51,180 nucleotides of DNA from an uncultured Pseudobutyrivibrio sp. Its GTDB lineage: Bacteria; Bacillota; Clostridia; Lachnospirales; Lachnospiraceae. Position numbers and translations under genes: made by a program. Of the stretch, positions 33,624-42,637 are shown piece by piece; within the stretch, counting starts at the first letter, position 1, and each line of letters starts with the position of its first letter. The stretch lies in NCBI GenBank assembly GCA_946403965.1, contig CAMJBT010000017.1, forward strand, positions 1 through 51,180. The letters are read 5' to 3'. The notes beneath the pieces are model-generated. The model was not told the origin of the DNA. It worked only from the letters and a program-made list of their open reading frames with translations, and searched no databases.

Positions 33624-34593
33624 TGTTCAACGAATTGCAAATCTGATACTGATATTCATCAACATCCTTGTGCATAGCAAGTGCCTCATCGATATCGAAA
33701 TCAACGAACTCACCATGACGATAACCAACAACACGGTTTGTCTTGCCTTCGCAAAGAAGGTCTACTGCTAAAGCACCCATTGTAGATGCGTATACACGAT
33801 CCTTACATGTAGGTGAACCACCACGCTGCATGTGACCAAGGATAGTAGCACGTGTCTCGATGCCTGTAGCTGCCTCGATACGCTTTGCCATAGATGTAGA
33901 GTGGCCAATACCCTCTGCATTGATGATGATGTGGTGCTGCTTGCCCTTCTTACGACCTTCGATGATGTGATTTACAAGCTTCTGCTCGTCGTAATCATAT
34001 CTCTCTGGAAGAAGAACATCCTCAGCGCCGTTTGCGATACCGCACCAAAGAGCGATATAACCAGCTCCACGACCCATAACCTCGATAATAGAGCAACGCT
34101 CGTGAGATGTAGATGTATCACGAACCTTATCGATAGCTTCCATAGCTGTGTTTACAGCTGTATCGAAGCCGATTGTGTATTCTGTACATGCAATATCAAG
34201 ATCGATTGTGCCAGGAAGACCAATAGTGTTGATTCCGAACTTTGAAATCTTCTGAGCACCCTGGAATGAACCGTCACCACCGATAACAACAAGTCCATCA
34301 ATACCAGCCTGCTTTGCCATGTTTGCTGCTTTCTCCTGATATGCTGGATCAAGCATCTCTAAACAACGTGCAGTCTGAAGAATAGTACCACCACGCTGAA
34401 TGATTTCTGAAACGCTGTGTGCGTTCATATCTATAATTTCGCCAGAAAGAAGTCCGGCGTAACCTCTTCTGATTCCTTTAACTGTCTTGCCTCTTGCGAT
34501 AGCCTGACGAACGACGGCACGAATAGCTGCGTTCATACCTGGAGCATCGCCACCAGAGGTAAGCACACCAATTGTGTTAACCTTGTCTGCCAT
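33604..34593 (-). CDS. pfkA: 6-phosphofructokinase, ATP-type
   Basis: Commits fructose-6-phosphate to glycolysis; 329 aa from the ATG at 34593, which has a perfect AGGAGG 9 nt upstream (a longer frame to 34668 has no such site). GVLTSGGDAPGMN, GGDGSFQGAQ (Gly at the ATP-specifying position), MGRGAGYIA and LGHMQRGGSP are present. The catalytic segment reads PGTIDLDIACTEYTIGFDTA: both aspartates (131, 133) are kept, but the usual Asn between them is Leu132. First gene of an operon with the RNA methyltransferase and the 87-aa gene. Confidence 0.95.
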   Translation of the reverse strand: MADKVNTIGVLTSGGDAPGMNAAIRAVVRQAIARGKTVKGIRRGYAGLLSGEIIDMNAHSVSEIIQRGGTILQTARCLEMLDPAYQEKAANMAKQAGIDGLVVIGGDGSFQGAQKISKFGINTIGLPGTIDLDIACTEYTIGFDTAVNTAMEAIDKVRDTSTSHERCSIIEVMGRGAGYIALWCGIANGAEDVLLPERYDYDEQKLVNHIIEGRKKGKQHHIIINAEGIGHSTSMAKRIEAATGIETRATILGHMQRGGSPTCKDRVYASTMGALAVDLLCEGKTNRVVGYRHGEFVDFDIDEALAMHKDVDEYQYQICNSLNNDYKYE

Positions 34594-34714
34594 TAAAAAA
34601 TTCCTCCTAAATGTATCCCTCTTCAAACAATCCTTATCTATTCTATCCTCTTTTGTCAAGCTTTTCAATATTTTTTTGCATTAGCGAGTTACTATTCTTA
34701 TGGTTGTCCTGACA

Positions 34715-35866
34715 TTAACGGCTAGCCTTCATTTCGTATAGGCACTTATCTGCCTGATTAAGGAACTTAGGAAGAGGCACAGGATTGGCATAATCGTATT
34801 CTGCTGCACCAAAGCAAACAGTTAATTCATACTTGGCTTCAGCCATTTTGTTAAGTCTGATTACATTATTTTGAATCAATTTACCAAGCTGGATAACGTC
34901 AGATTCAGTTTCCAGCTCCGCAACAATTACGAATTCATCTCCACCATATCTGGCCACAAATGTGCCATTACGATACGCACTACAAGCTTCCTTCATAGCT
35001 GTCGCAACTCTTATAAGAGCTCTATCACCTTCAACATGACCATATCCATCATTGATTTCTTTGAAATGATCCACATCAATAATTATGAGGAAAAGCTTTT
35101 TGTCTATAGGCGGAGTCCTCATTTTTCTTGATATATGACGTTGAAACTGAGCACGGTTGTTTATTTTGGTAAGGGAATCAAGAGAAATAAGGTTTTCAAG
35201 ATTTGTAATATAAACAAGCAATACAGCCAATGTAGCTCCATAACACATGATTGGAACCATCAAAAAGATTGCCTGTGAAACACCACATATAATAGGAATA
35301 ACAGGAAAGAATCCTATAACAAAATATAGGTTGTGATCCAAATATCTATTGTGAGTGAAGGCTTTATAAAATGCCTTTAATGATGAATAACTCATGTAGC
35401 CAATAGGTATCAATAGAAGGAAACTGTACATTGGTCCATACTGTAAACGGCCAGCATCATCAAAATAAAAAACTGCTCCAAAAAATGTACCTATCACGAT
35501 TGCTATTGTTGAGATAAGCATTGGAAATATGCTGCATATAACACCTATCTTATTCGTCAAATATTCATTCTGTTGAATAGTTTCACCATAAAGGAACCAG
35601 CAATATCCACATCCAACAAGGAAAAGATAAGGTATTATTGTAGCTACGTATGTTCCCTGATGTCCAACCGGAATAACATGTCCAACACACAAAGCCCAAA
35701 CTGCATCAGACGCAAAATAGCAGAGCATCACAATAATCATATCTCGTATGATTATTGTAGATGTCTGCTTATCTACTCCAATACCTATTTTAATTAATAG
35801 AATGCTCAATATGGCGATACATGCCACATTTGCTTCTGCGTAATAAAAAACATCAGAAAAATCCAT
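34715..35866 (-). CDS. Membrane diguanylate cyclase (GGDEF)
   Basis: Makes cyclic di-GMP; 383 aa. Residues 1-220 contain about six to seven TM helices of an uncharacterised sensor. The GGDEF domain (~225-383) has IIIDVDHFKEINDGYGH (metal and guanine binding) and the intact active site RYGGDEF (308-312). There is no RxxD inhibitory site at the standard position, so product feedback may be absent. Single gene. The HD-GYP protein at 48 kb is the likely opposing activity. Confidence 0.92.
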   Translation of the reverse strand: MDFSDVFYYAEANVACIAILSILLIKIGIGVDKQTSTIIIRDMIIVMLCYFASDAVWALCVGHVIPVGHQGTYVATIIPYLFLVGCGYCWFLYGETIQQNEYLTNKIGVICSIFPMLISTIAIVIGTFFGAVFYFDDAGRLQYGPMYSFLLLIPIGYMSYSSLKAFYKAFTHNRYLDHNLYFVIGFFPVIPIICGVSQAIFLMVPIMCYGATLAVLLVYITNLENLISLDSLTKINNRAQFQRHISRKMRTPPIDKKLFLIIIDVDHFKEINDGYGHVEGDRALIRVATAMKEACSAYRNGTFVARYGGDEFVIVAELETESDVIQLGKLIQNNVIRLNKMAEAKYELTVCFGAAEYDYANPVPLPKFLNQADKCLYEMKASR

Positions 35867-35967
35867 ATGTATATACTCCTTAGACGGTTAAACATATCCA
35901 CCCTCCGTCTCGATTGTATCAACCTTTTGTACTTTTTCTGTGTTTATTTGAGGAATATTTGTCAAAA

Positions 35968-35984
35968 AGTATTTCTTAAATACT
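35968..35984 (-). terminator. Short terminator of dnaE
   Basis: Minus-strand AGTATTT-AAG-AAATACT then TTTTTG, 3 bp after the stop. Small stem, moderate strength. Confidence 0.6.
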
Positions 35985-35986
35985 CC

Positions 35987-38900
35987 TTATCGTCTTTTCA
36001 TGAATTCCAACTTTTTTTCCACTACACGAACATTATTTTCGCCAAATTTATCAGAAAGAAGCTTTATGTTTTCATCTGTTGCTAAAATACTCCAGCTTGG
36101 CGGCAACACCTTCTTTGCCTTTTCCGCTTTTAAATATATGACTATATTGTCGCTTCCATCCATATCATGTATGCACTGACTTATGGTATTTTCAGAAGCT
36201 TCATAGGCAGCTTTATCAGCGAACTGAATCCAAACTTCACGGTTGCACTCATCAAAGGATTTAACATCGTCACAGATAAGAATTGCCTCACGTTCTCCAT
36301 CATTCTGAACACGGCCTTTTATAAACACCTTATTGCCCTCTACAAGCAATGAACGAACACGTTCATATGTTTTTGCGAAAGCTAAAACCTTTACAGAGCC
36401 GGTCAAATCCTCAAGGATAATGTTGCCATAGGCATTTCCTTTAGCAGAATATTTAAGAGCAGCCTCCATAATAATTCCGCCAACTACAGCATCCTCTCCA
36501 TCCTTGATAGAAGCACCAGTCTCCTCTGATGAATCGCCAAAGCTTGCATCCTCAGCCTCTTCCTTTGCAGCGCTGAACTCACTGGCATGGGCAGTAATAT
36601 TCTTTCTAAGAAGTGGCAAAAATTCATCCAATGGATGTCCACTAACATATATTCCCATAAGTTCCTTTTCAAAGCTTAGTAAAATTTCTATTGGGAACTC
36701 ATCCATTTTTGGAAGGGTAATCTTCAAAGCCTGTTTCTGTTCTTCATCTGCGAAATCGAATAGAGACATCTGTCCTTCAATTGAGTTTTTGCGATTCTTA
36801 CTGATTGAGTCCATGATTTCTTCATAGACCATACATTTCTGTCGTCGATTTCCCTCCAATGAATCAAGTGCACCTGCTTTTATAAGATTTTCGATGGTGC
36901 GTTTGTTTGCATCGTATTTCATAACACGTTTGATGAAATCTTCCAAGTCCTTGTAAAGACCATTTGTGTTTCTTTCTTCTATGATTCCAGCAATTGTATT
37001 ACTTCCCACAGATTTTATTGCAGAAAGTCCATAACGAATTTTTCCATTATCAACTGCAAAATCTGCCTCTCCATAATTTACATCAGGAGGTAACAACTCT
37101 ATTCCGGTCTCTCGACACGAAGCAATGTATTCTGCAATCTTTGTACTGCTGTTTAGCACAGAAGTCATAAGTGCAGCCATAAATTCCAACGGATAATACT
37201 TTTTCAAATATGCCGTCTGCACTGCCACGTATGAATAGGCCGCTGCATGAGACTTGTTGAATCCATACTCTGCGAAAGGCATCAGCTGATCAAAAAGCCA
37301 CTCGGCATCTGCTTCTGATATTCCATTCTTTTCGAAACACCCCTGAACAAAGGTAGGACGTTCAGCAGCAAGCTTCTCTCTCTTTTTCTTGCTCATCATT
37401 CGTCTTACATTGTCTGCTCGACCCATGGTGTAACCTGCACAGGTAGTCATAATTTGCATTACCTGCTCCTGATATACAGGGAAACCATAAGTATCATCCA
37501 GCACATCCTTCAACAGTGGGAATCTCTGAATAAATGGAGACTCCTTTCCTGTATTCTTGCAATCAATGATATTTGGTATGAAATCCATTGGCCCTGGACG
37601 ATAAACTGCATTAGCCAAAATCAAATCCCCAATTTGAGTAGGGTTAAGCTGCTTCAAAAGATTTTTCATTCCACCAGACTCGAACTGGAAAACACCGTCT
37701 GTCTTTCCTGCAGCAAACAACTCCATTGCGCCCTTATCATTGTAATCAATCTGATGTAAATCTATTTTGATACCATGGTTTTTCTCCACCTGCTTAAGTG
37801 TATCACTGATGACAGTCAGGTTTCGAAGGCCCAAAAAGTCCATCTTTAAGAGACCTATTTCCTCTATAACTTCCTTTTCATACTGAGTGATAATCACATC
37901 ACCTTTTCCAAGGGCAAGAGGCATATATTCATCAGTAGGCTTTCCAGAAATAACAACGCCGGCAGCATGAACACCTGTGTTTCTAGGAAGGCCTTCCAAC
38001 GATTTGCAAATATCAAGAAGCTTTTTTATTTCATCGTCGGATTCGTACAATCCTCTAAGTTCAGGACTATGCTCGATTGCACTTGCAATAGTGACTTTCT
38101 TTCCATTTGGAAGAACGTCTGGAATAAGCTTTTTAATACTATTGGTGTATGGAATAGGAAGCCCCATTACACGACCAACATCCTGTACAACGCTCTTTGG
38201 CTTCAATGTACCAAAGGTAACAATCTGGGTAACGCAATCGTCACCATATTTTTGACGAACATATTCAATAACCTCCTCACGCCCCTCTGGGTCGAAGTCG
38301 GTATCAATATCTGGCATGGATACACGTTCTGGATTAAGGAAACGCTCGAAAACCAGATTATATTTCATTGGGTCGATATCTGTGATACCTGTGGTGTAAC
38401 TGATTAGTGAGCCTGCTGCTGAACCACGGCCAGGCCCTACTGGAATACCGTGTGTACGGGCATAATTAATAAAATCCCACACAATAAGGAAATACGAAAC
38501 ATATCCCATTTCCTTTATGGTATTAAGCTCATAAGTAAGACGCTCCTCATAAAGATGTGCATCATCACCATAACGCTCCTTCAAGCCATCAAAGCACAAC
38601 TTATTCAGATAAGTCCAAGTGTCATATCCTTCTGGAACATCAAACGGAGGAAGCCCTGCCACATGATACTGAATCTCCACATTACATCTATCTGCTATTT
38701 CCTGAGTGCGATATACGGCATCCCTCACATAAGGAAAGAGCTCCAACATCTCTTCCTCTGTCTTGACGTAAAACTCCTCTGTCTCAAAGCGCATGCGATC
38801 CACATCTTCCAACTTGGCACCAGTCTGAATACAAAGAAGCACATCATGACTATATGCATCCTCTTTATTTGTGTAATGACAGTCGTTTGTTGCCACAAGA

Positions 38901-39499
38901 GGAATTCCGGTCTCCTTCGAAAGACGCATCAGCCCTTGATTTACATTTTTCTGTTCTGCAATACCATGGTCCTGCATTTCCAGAAAGTAATTATCTTTTC
39001 CAAATAAATCCCTATACTTCTCAGCAACAGCTTTCGCTTCATCATACTGATCTCTGGCAAGTGCCCTTGCCACCTCACCAGCCAAACAAGCCGATAAGCA
39101 AATAAGCCCCTGATGATACTTTTCAAGAATGGCAAAATCCACACGAGGCTTGTAATAGAAACCATCCACATACCCTGCAGAAACAATCTTTATCAAGTTA
39201 TGATAGCCCTGATCATTCTCGGCAAGCAAAATAAGGTGATAGTATCTATCCTCACCTTTCACCTGTTCTCTATCAAAACGTGACCCCGGCGCAACATATA
39301 CCTCGCAGCCAATGACAGGCTTCACACCCTGAGCCATACACTCATCATAAAACTTAGTGACGCCGTACATATTACCATGATCCGTAATAGCGGCAGCATT
39401 CATGCCCATTTCCTTGCATTTTGCAACATAGGATTTTATTTTATTGGAACCATCCAAAAGTGAATACTCTGTATGTGTATGAAGATGAACAAAGCTCAT
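35987..39499 (-). CDS. dnaE: DNA polymerase III alpha subunit, DnaE type
   Basis: Replicative polymerase, 1170 aa, C-family. N-terminal PHP domain (FVHLHTHTEYSLLDGSNKI), polymerase palm with the catalytic aspartates in PDIDTDFDPEGRE, then fingers (FNKSHAAAYS) and thumb. The helix-hairpin-helix region (LIKAGALDSLEG) and OB-fold (VGGIIMEAALKYSAKGNAYG) follow; a normal length. In Firmicutes this DnaE normally works beside PolC. Single gene with little space to a small terminator. Confidence 0.96.
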   Translation of the reverse strand: MSFVHLHTHTEYSLLDGSNKIKSYVAKCKEMGMNAAAITDHGNMYGVTKFYDECMAQGVKPVIGCEVYVAPGSRFDREQVKGEDRYYHLILLAENDQGYHNLIKIVSAGYVDGFYYKPRVDFAILEKYHQGLICLSACLAGEVARALARDQYDEAKAVAEKYRDLFGKDNYFLEMQDHGIAEQKNVNQGLMRLSKETGIPLVATNDCHYTNKEDAYSHDVLLCIQTGAKLEDVDRMRFETEEFYVKTEEEMLELFPYVRDAVYRTQEIADRCNVEIQYHVAGLPPFDVPEGYDTWTYLNKLCFDGLKERYGDDAHLYEERLTYELNTIKEMGYVSYFLIVWDFINYARTHGIPVGPGRGSAAGSLISYTTGITDIDPMKYNLVFERFLNPERVSMPDIDTDFDPEGREEVIEYVRQKYGDDCVTQIVTFGTLKPKSVVQDVGRVMGLPIPYTNSIKKLIPDVLPNGKKVTIASAIEHSPELRGLYESDDEIKKLLDICKSLEGLPRNTGVHAAGVVISGKPTDEYMPLALGKGDVIITQYEKEVIEEIGLLKMDFLGLRNLTVISDTLKQVEKNHGIKIDLHQIDYNDKGAMELFAAGKTDGVFQFESGGMKNLLKQLNPTQIGDLILANAVYRPGPMDFIPNIIDCKNTGKESPFIQRFPLLKDVLDDTYGFPVYQEQVMQIMTTCAGYTMGRADNVRRMMSKKKREKLAAERPTFVQGCFEKNGISEADAEWLFDQLMPFAEYGFNKSHAAAYSYVAVQTAYLKKYYPLEFMAALMTSVLNSSTKIAEYIASCRETGIELLPPDVNYGEADFAVDNGKIRYGLSAIKSVGSNTIAGIIEERNTNGLYKDLEDFIKRVMKYDANKRTIENLIKAGALDSLEGNRRQKCMVYEEIMDSISKNRKNSIEGQMSLFDFADEEQKQALKITLPKMDEFPIEILLSFEKELMGIYVSGHPLDEFLPLLRKNITAHASEFSAAKEEAEDASFGDSSEETGASIKDGEDAVVGGIIMEAALKYSAKGNAYGNIILEDLTGSVKVLAFAKTYERVRSLLVEGNKVFIKGRVQNDGEREAILICDDVKSFDECNREVWIQFADKAAYEASENTISQCIHDMDGSDNIVIYLKAEKAKKVLPPSWSILATDENIKLLSDKFGENNVRVVEKKLEFMKRR

Positions 39500-39597
39500 A
39501 ACATCTCTCTCTTTCTAAATCGCGTTTCGTACGCAAAAAGTCTACCACTATTCTATAGTGATACACCTCAAAAAGCAAACATATTTTCCCCGTCCTT

Positions 39598-39638
39598 CCC
39601 ACTGCTACCTTGGCGTGATTGACCAAGATAGCAGTGGG
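39598..39638. repeat. Strong GC-rich hairpin upstream of dnaE
   Basis: CCCACTGCTACCTTGG paired with CCAAGATAGCAGTGGG (16 bp, one wobble), loop of 9 nt; flanking GGGCGGGCGGG is unusual for this genome. A smaller CACTAT-TCT-ATAGTG lies at ~39546. No U-run on either side, so not a terminator. Unknown. Confidence 0.65.
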
Positions 39639-39686
39639 GCGGGCGGGATCAGAGGCAGGTGGTAGATTTTCAGGCAATACTAAAAG

Positions 39687-39715
39687 AGAGCTCAATCAAA
39701 AATAGATTGAGCTCT
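39687..39715 (-). terminator. Terminator of the 240-aa lipoprotein gene
   Basis: Minus-strand AGAGCTCAATC and GATTGAGCTCT, perfect 11-bp stem, then CTTTTA. Confidence 0.8.
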
Positions 39716-39762
39716 GAAATATATTACACAGCGGAAGCTGTGAATGCTATGCAATTAAATAG

Positions 39763-40485
39763 TTATTTGGTTACAGGTTGAAATCCGATGACCTGAGCGT
39801 TACCCATTTCTTCGTAAAGAGTAGTCATAAGTTTTTCTGCTTCAGCTGTGTCCATAACTGTTTCTTTGTTTTCCTCAGACTCGTAGAAGTATGTTCCATT
39901 GCCCTCGGTATCGTAAATAACAGATGCTTTTTCGTTAAGTAATAGTGTGTTGTTCTCTATTACATATTTGCATACCCAATGATTAGAAGCAGTATAAATA
40001 TAGTCCCCTTGGATTGCTATAGGATAGGCCGTACCACCTGAACAAATTTTGCCGATTTCTTTGATAGCACCATCCTCATATACGAATATGGTAGCATCAA
40101 TTCCAGCCATGTTTCCATCTAAATTGTCATATGTACCACTTGTAACAAAGAAGCAGTCTGTTTCACCAACCTTTTCATTTGCATATCCCATACCTGCTGT
40201 CACTTTGCCTTTGTTGAGCATTTCTGTGAATGTGGCACAATCGCTAAAGTCAATTGATGGAGCACAATCCTCTGCTGCCTGCTTTATAAAGCTGATGGTA
40301 TTTTCCTCCAAATCCTCTGATGGCGCCTCAGATTTAGTATCCTCTTCATCTTCTGATGCAGTCTCTACCTGCGCCTCTGTTGTTTCTGTAGTCTCTTTGG
40401 TAGCTGTAGCTTCATTGCTGCCACATGCAAATAAAGATAATCCCAAAGTTCCAATCATAGCCAAAACTAATACTCTCTTTTTCAT
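39763..40485 (-). CDS. Lipoprotein of unknown function
   Basis: 240 aa. Signal peptide with lipobox LSLFAC (Cys21), then an acidic Thr/Glu-rich linker (ETTETTEAQVETASEDEEDTK in part) to ~residue 60. The rest is a small globular domain containing IDATIFVYEDGAIKEIG and AIQGDYIYTASNHWVCKY. No family recognised. It lies 50 bp downstream of a 48-codon membrane micro-protein gene, with no terminator visible between them. Confidence 0.8.
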   Translation of the reverse strand: MKKRVLVLAMIGTLGLSLFACGSNEATATKETTETTEAQVETASEDEEDTKSEAPSEDLEENTISFIKQAAEDCAPSIDFSDCATFTEMLNKGKVTAGMGYANEKVGETDCFFVTSGTYDNLDGNMAGIDATIFVYEDGAIKEIGKICSGGTAYPIAIQGDYIYTASNHWVCKYVIENNTLLLNEKASVIYDTEGNGTYFYESEENKETVMDTAEAEKLMTTLYEEMGNAQVIGFQPVTK

Positions 40486-40534
40486 TTTTTTCTCCTTAGT
40501 TTATATTTATTTAATTACTAACCCCAAATCATAA

Positions 40535-40681
40535 TTAGCTTGCCAAAGAATCCTCATAATAGTCATCAGCCTCAGCGTATACTGTTGGTTCATCATAAAA
40601 TTCTTCATCAACATCCATTGTGTATACGAATATTGCAATACTGACAACAGCAAATGCTCCGTAAGCTAAATAAAAAATCAT
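40535..40681 (-). CDS. 48-aa membrane micro-protein
   Basis: Small gene with a strong GGAGGAAGAGTT ribosome-binding site directly before ATG. The product starts MIFYLAYGAFAVVSIAIFVY (one TM helix) and ends in an acidic tail (DVDEEFYDEPTVYAEADD, then YYEDSLAS). No known family. Likely in the inner leaflet with an acidic tail on one side; could assist the lipoprotein encoded next. The ribosome-binding site and composition make this more than a chance frame. Confidence 0.7.
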   Translation of the reverse strand: MIFYLAYGAFAVVSIAIFVYTMDVDEEFYDEPTVYAEADDYYEDSLAS

Positions 40682-40775
40682 AACTCTTCCTCCTACTATT
40701 TTACACGTTTCTCAACTTGTTGAGTACAGTATAAGTTATGAATTATCACAAAAGTATCACACACCCTATTAACGT

Positions 40776-40804
40776 CAAAAAACCTTCCCCATAATGGGGA
40801 AGGT
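40776..40804 (-). terminator. Terminator of the Na/Pi symporter gene
   Basis: Minus-strand ACCTTCCCC-ATTAT-GGGGAAGGT then TTTTTTG; textbook form. Confidence 0.9.
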
Positions 40805-40846
40805 CTATATTTAGAATAAGATTACGAATTATATCTCATTTGAAAT

Positions 40847-42475
40847 TTAGTTTTTAGACTGATGATCCTTTAAGGCATATGCAATATTGATAGCATGATC
40901 TGCGCATCGCTCAAGGTCGGTAACCATATCCGAGAAAATAACACCTGCGATTGGTTCGCACTTGCCTTCCATCAATCGTTCCACATGATGATTGATGAGC
41001 TGTTTCTCCTGCTTATCAACCTTTGCCTCAAGCTTTTCGATTTTTGAAATATTTGAATAATCCTCTGAAGTGAAGATTTCAATTGCAAGCTCGACTTCTT
41101 CCATTGAATTATCTGCCATTTCTTTAAGCTCCTTGGCAGCCTTCTTTGAAAGCTTTGTCTTTTTGTTTTTCATTCGGGTGGCATACTCGATAATGTTTTC
41201 AGCATGATCTGAAATACGCTCAATATCTGTAACTGCGATTGTAATTGCCGAAATTCTCTTTAGCATAGCAGGTGTAAGGTTCAAGGTCTGAAGCTTAACC
41301 ATAGCATCCTGAATTGCGTGATTAAGGATGTTTACTGTTTCCTCTCGCTCCTCAACATCTTCTACCTTTTCAGGTGAATAATCGAAGAAGCAATCAATTG
41401 CATGTTCAAAGTTTTCTGCTGCAATAGCACCCATTCTAGCAGCTTCAAGCTGAGCCTGATGAATAGCCATGTTTGGTGGCACATTTCCCATCTGAGTCAT
41501 AAACACAAGCTTGCGATCCTCTGCTGCACGAGTTTCCTCTGGAAGCTCCGGAATAAACATATATGTGAGCTTGATGATCCAGTCAGTGAATGGGAAAATA
41601 ATGCACACTGCCACAATAGCAAAAATTGTATGTGTATTGGCTATCTGACGGGCTGCATCTGGTGATGTAGACTGAATCCAGCTAAGAAGTGGTGTCACAT
41701 TAATGATTACTATGATTATTGCTGCTCTAATAAGGTTAAACAGCAAATTCAAAATAGCTGAGCGTTTACCATTTCTATTGGCTGTAAGTGACGCAAGAAG
41801 ATTCGGTGTAACAGAACCTATAGCTGCACCAATTACAAGATATACTGCCTGATTATAATCTAAGATTCCCTGCACTACAAAGGCCTGGAAAATAACTGTT
41901 GATGATGACGAACTCTGTAATAAAGCAGTAAACAGAATACCAAATACCAACAAAATAAATGGATTGTTCATACCACTAAGGAATTCTTTGAATGCAGCTA
42001 ATTCCTTAAGTGGTGCAATGGCTGCTTTCATAATAGTAATACCCTGAAAAAGCATGCCAAAGCCCATGATAACTGTACCAATATGCTTTACCAAATCCTT
42101 CTTTATAAAAAGATACATTACAGCACCAGAAAAAAGTAAAAGTGGTGTGTATGTAGCAATATTAAAAGCAGTAATCTGTGCTGTGATTGTGGTACCGATA
42201 TTGGCACCAAGAATTACTCCAATAGCCTGCGCCAGTGTCATCATGCCTGAGTTAACAAAGCCGATAACCATAACGTCAGTAGCCGAAGAGCTCTGGACAA
42301 GGACTGTCATAATAAGTCCCACAAGAACAGCCACGAATTTGTTTGTTGTGGCCTTTTCCAATATGATTTGAAGATTATCACCGCAACTATTTTTGAGACC
42401 AGTGGACATAATGGACATTCCAAATAAAAACAGACCTACTCCACCTAACAGTGATATCATTTGTGCAATTGTCAT
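40847..42475 (-). CDS. Na+/phosphate cotransporter with C-terminal PhoU domain
   Basis: 542 aa. Residues 1-310 are two inverted Na/Pi symporter repeats with QSSSATDVMVIGFVNSG and QSSSSSTVIFQAFV, the family's QSSS motifs, in ~8-9 TM helices. The C-terminal ~200 residues are a helical PhoU-like domain (LKRISAITIAVTDIERISDHAENI, FSDMVTDLERCADHAINIA) with metal-binding acidic/His residues. It likely imports phosphate with sodium. No pho-regulatory gene lies beside it. Confidence 0.92.
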   Translation of the reverse strand: MTIAQMISLLGGVGLFLFGMSIMSTGLKNSCGDNLQIILEKATTNKFVAVLVGLIMTVLVQSSSATDVMVIGFVNSGMMTLAQAIGVILGANIGTTITAQITAFNIATYTPLLLFSGAVMYLFIKKDLVKHIGTVIMGFGMLFQGITIMKAAIAPLKELAAFKEFLSGMNNPFILLVFGILFTALLQSSSSSTVIFQAFVVQGILDYNQAVYLVIGAAIGSVTPNLLASLTANRNGKRSAILNLLFNLIRAAIIIVIINVTPLLSWIQSTSPDAARQIANTHTIFAIVAVCIIFPFTDWIIKLTYMFIPELPEETRAAEDRKLVFMTQMGNVPPNMAIHQAQLEAARMGAIAAENFEHAIDCFFDYSPEKVEDVEEREETVNILNHAIQDAMVKLQTLNLTPAMLKRISAITIAVTDIERISDHAENIIEYATRMKNKKTKLSKKAAKELKEMADNSMEEVELAIEIFTSEDYSNISKIEKLEAKVDKQEKQLINHHVERLMEGKCEPIAGVIFSDMVTDLERCADHAINIAYALKDHQSKN

Positions 42476-42637
42476 TTTTTTCTCCTTCTACCCCGTTTAC
42501 CCTCTAGCAAACGAACTTTTCCTTCATGAAAAGCAATCTTTTTCCTTCTTTGATTTGTCCGTTACTTATCATAACAAATACAACAAGGAATGTCTAAGAA
42601 AATATCTACAAATAAAATACTATTTTTGTCGTAAAAT

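Noticed and set aside
38450..39007. 185-codon plus-strand frame inside dnaE
   Set aside because: Antisense shadow in a conserved polymerase gene with no ribosome-binding site.
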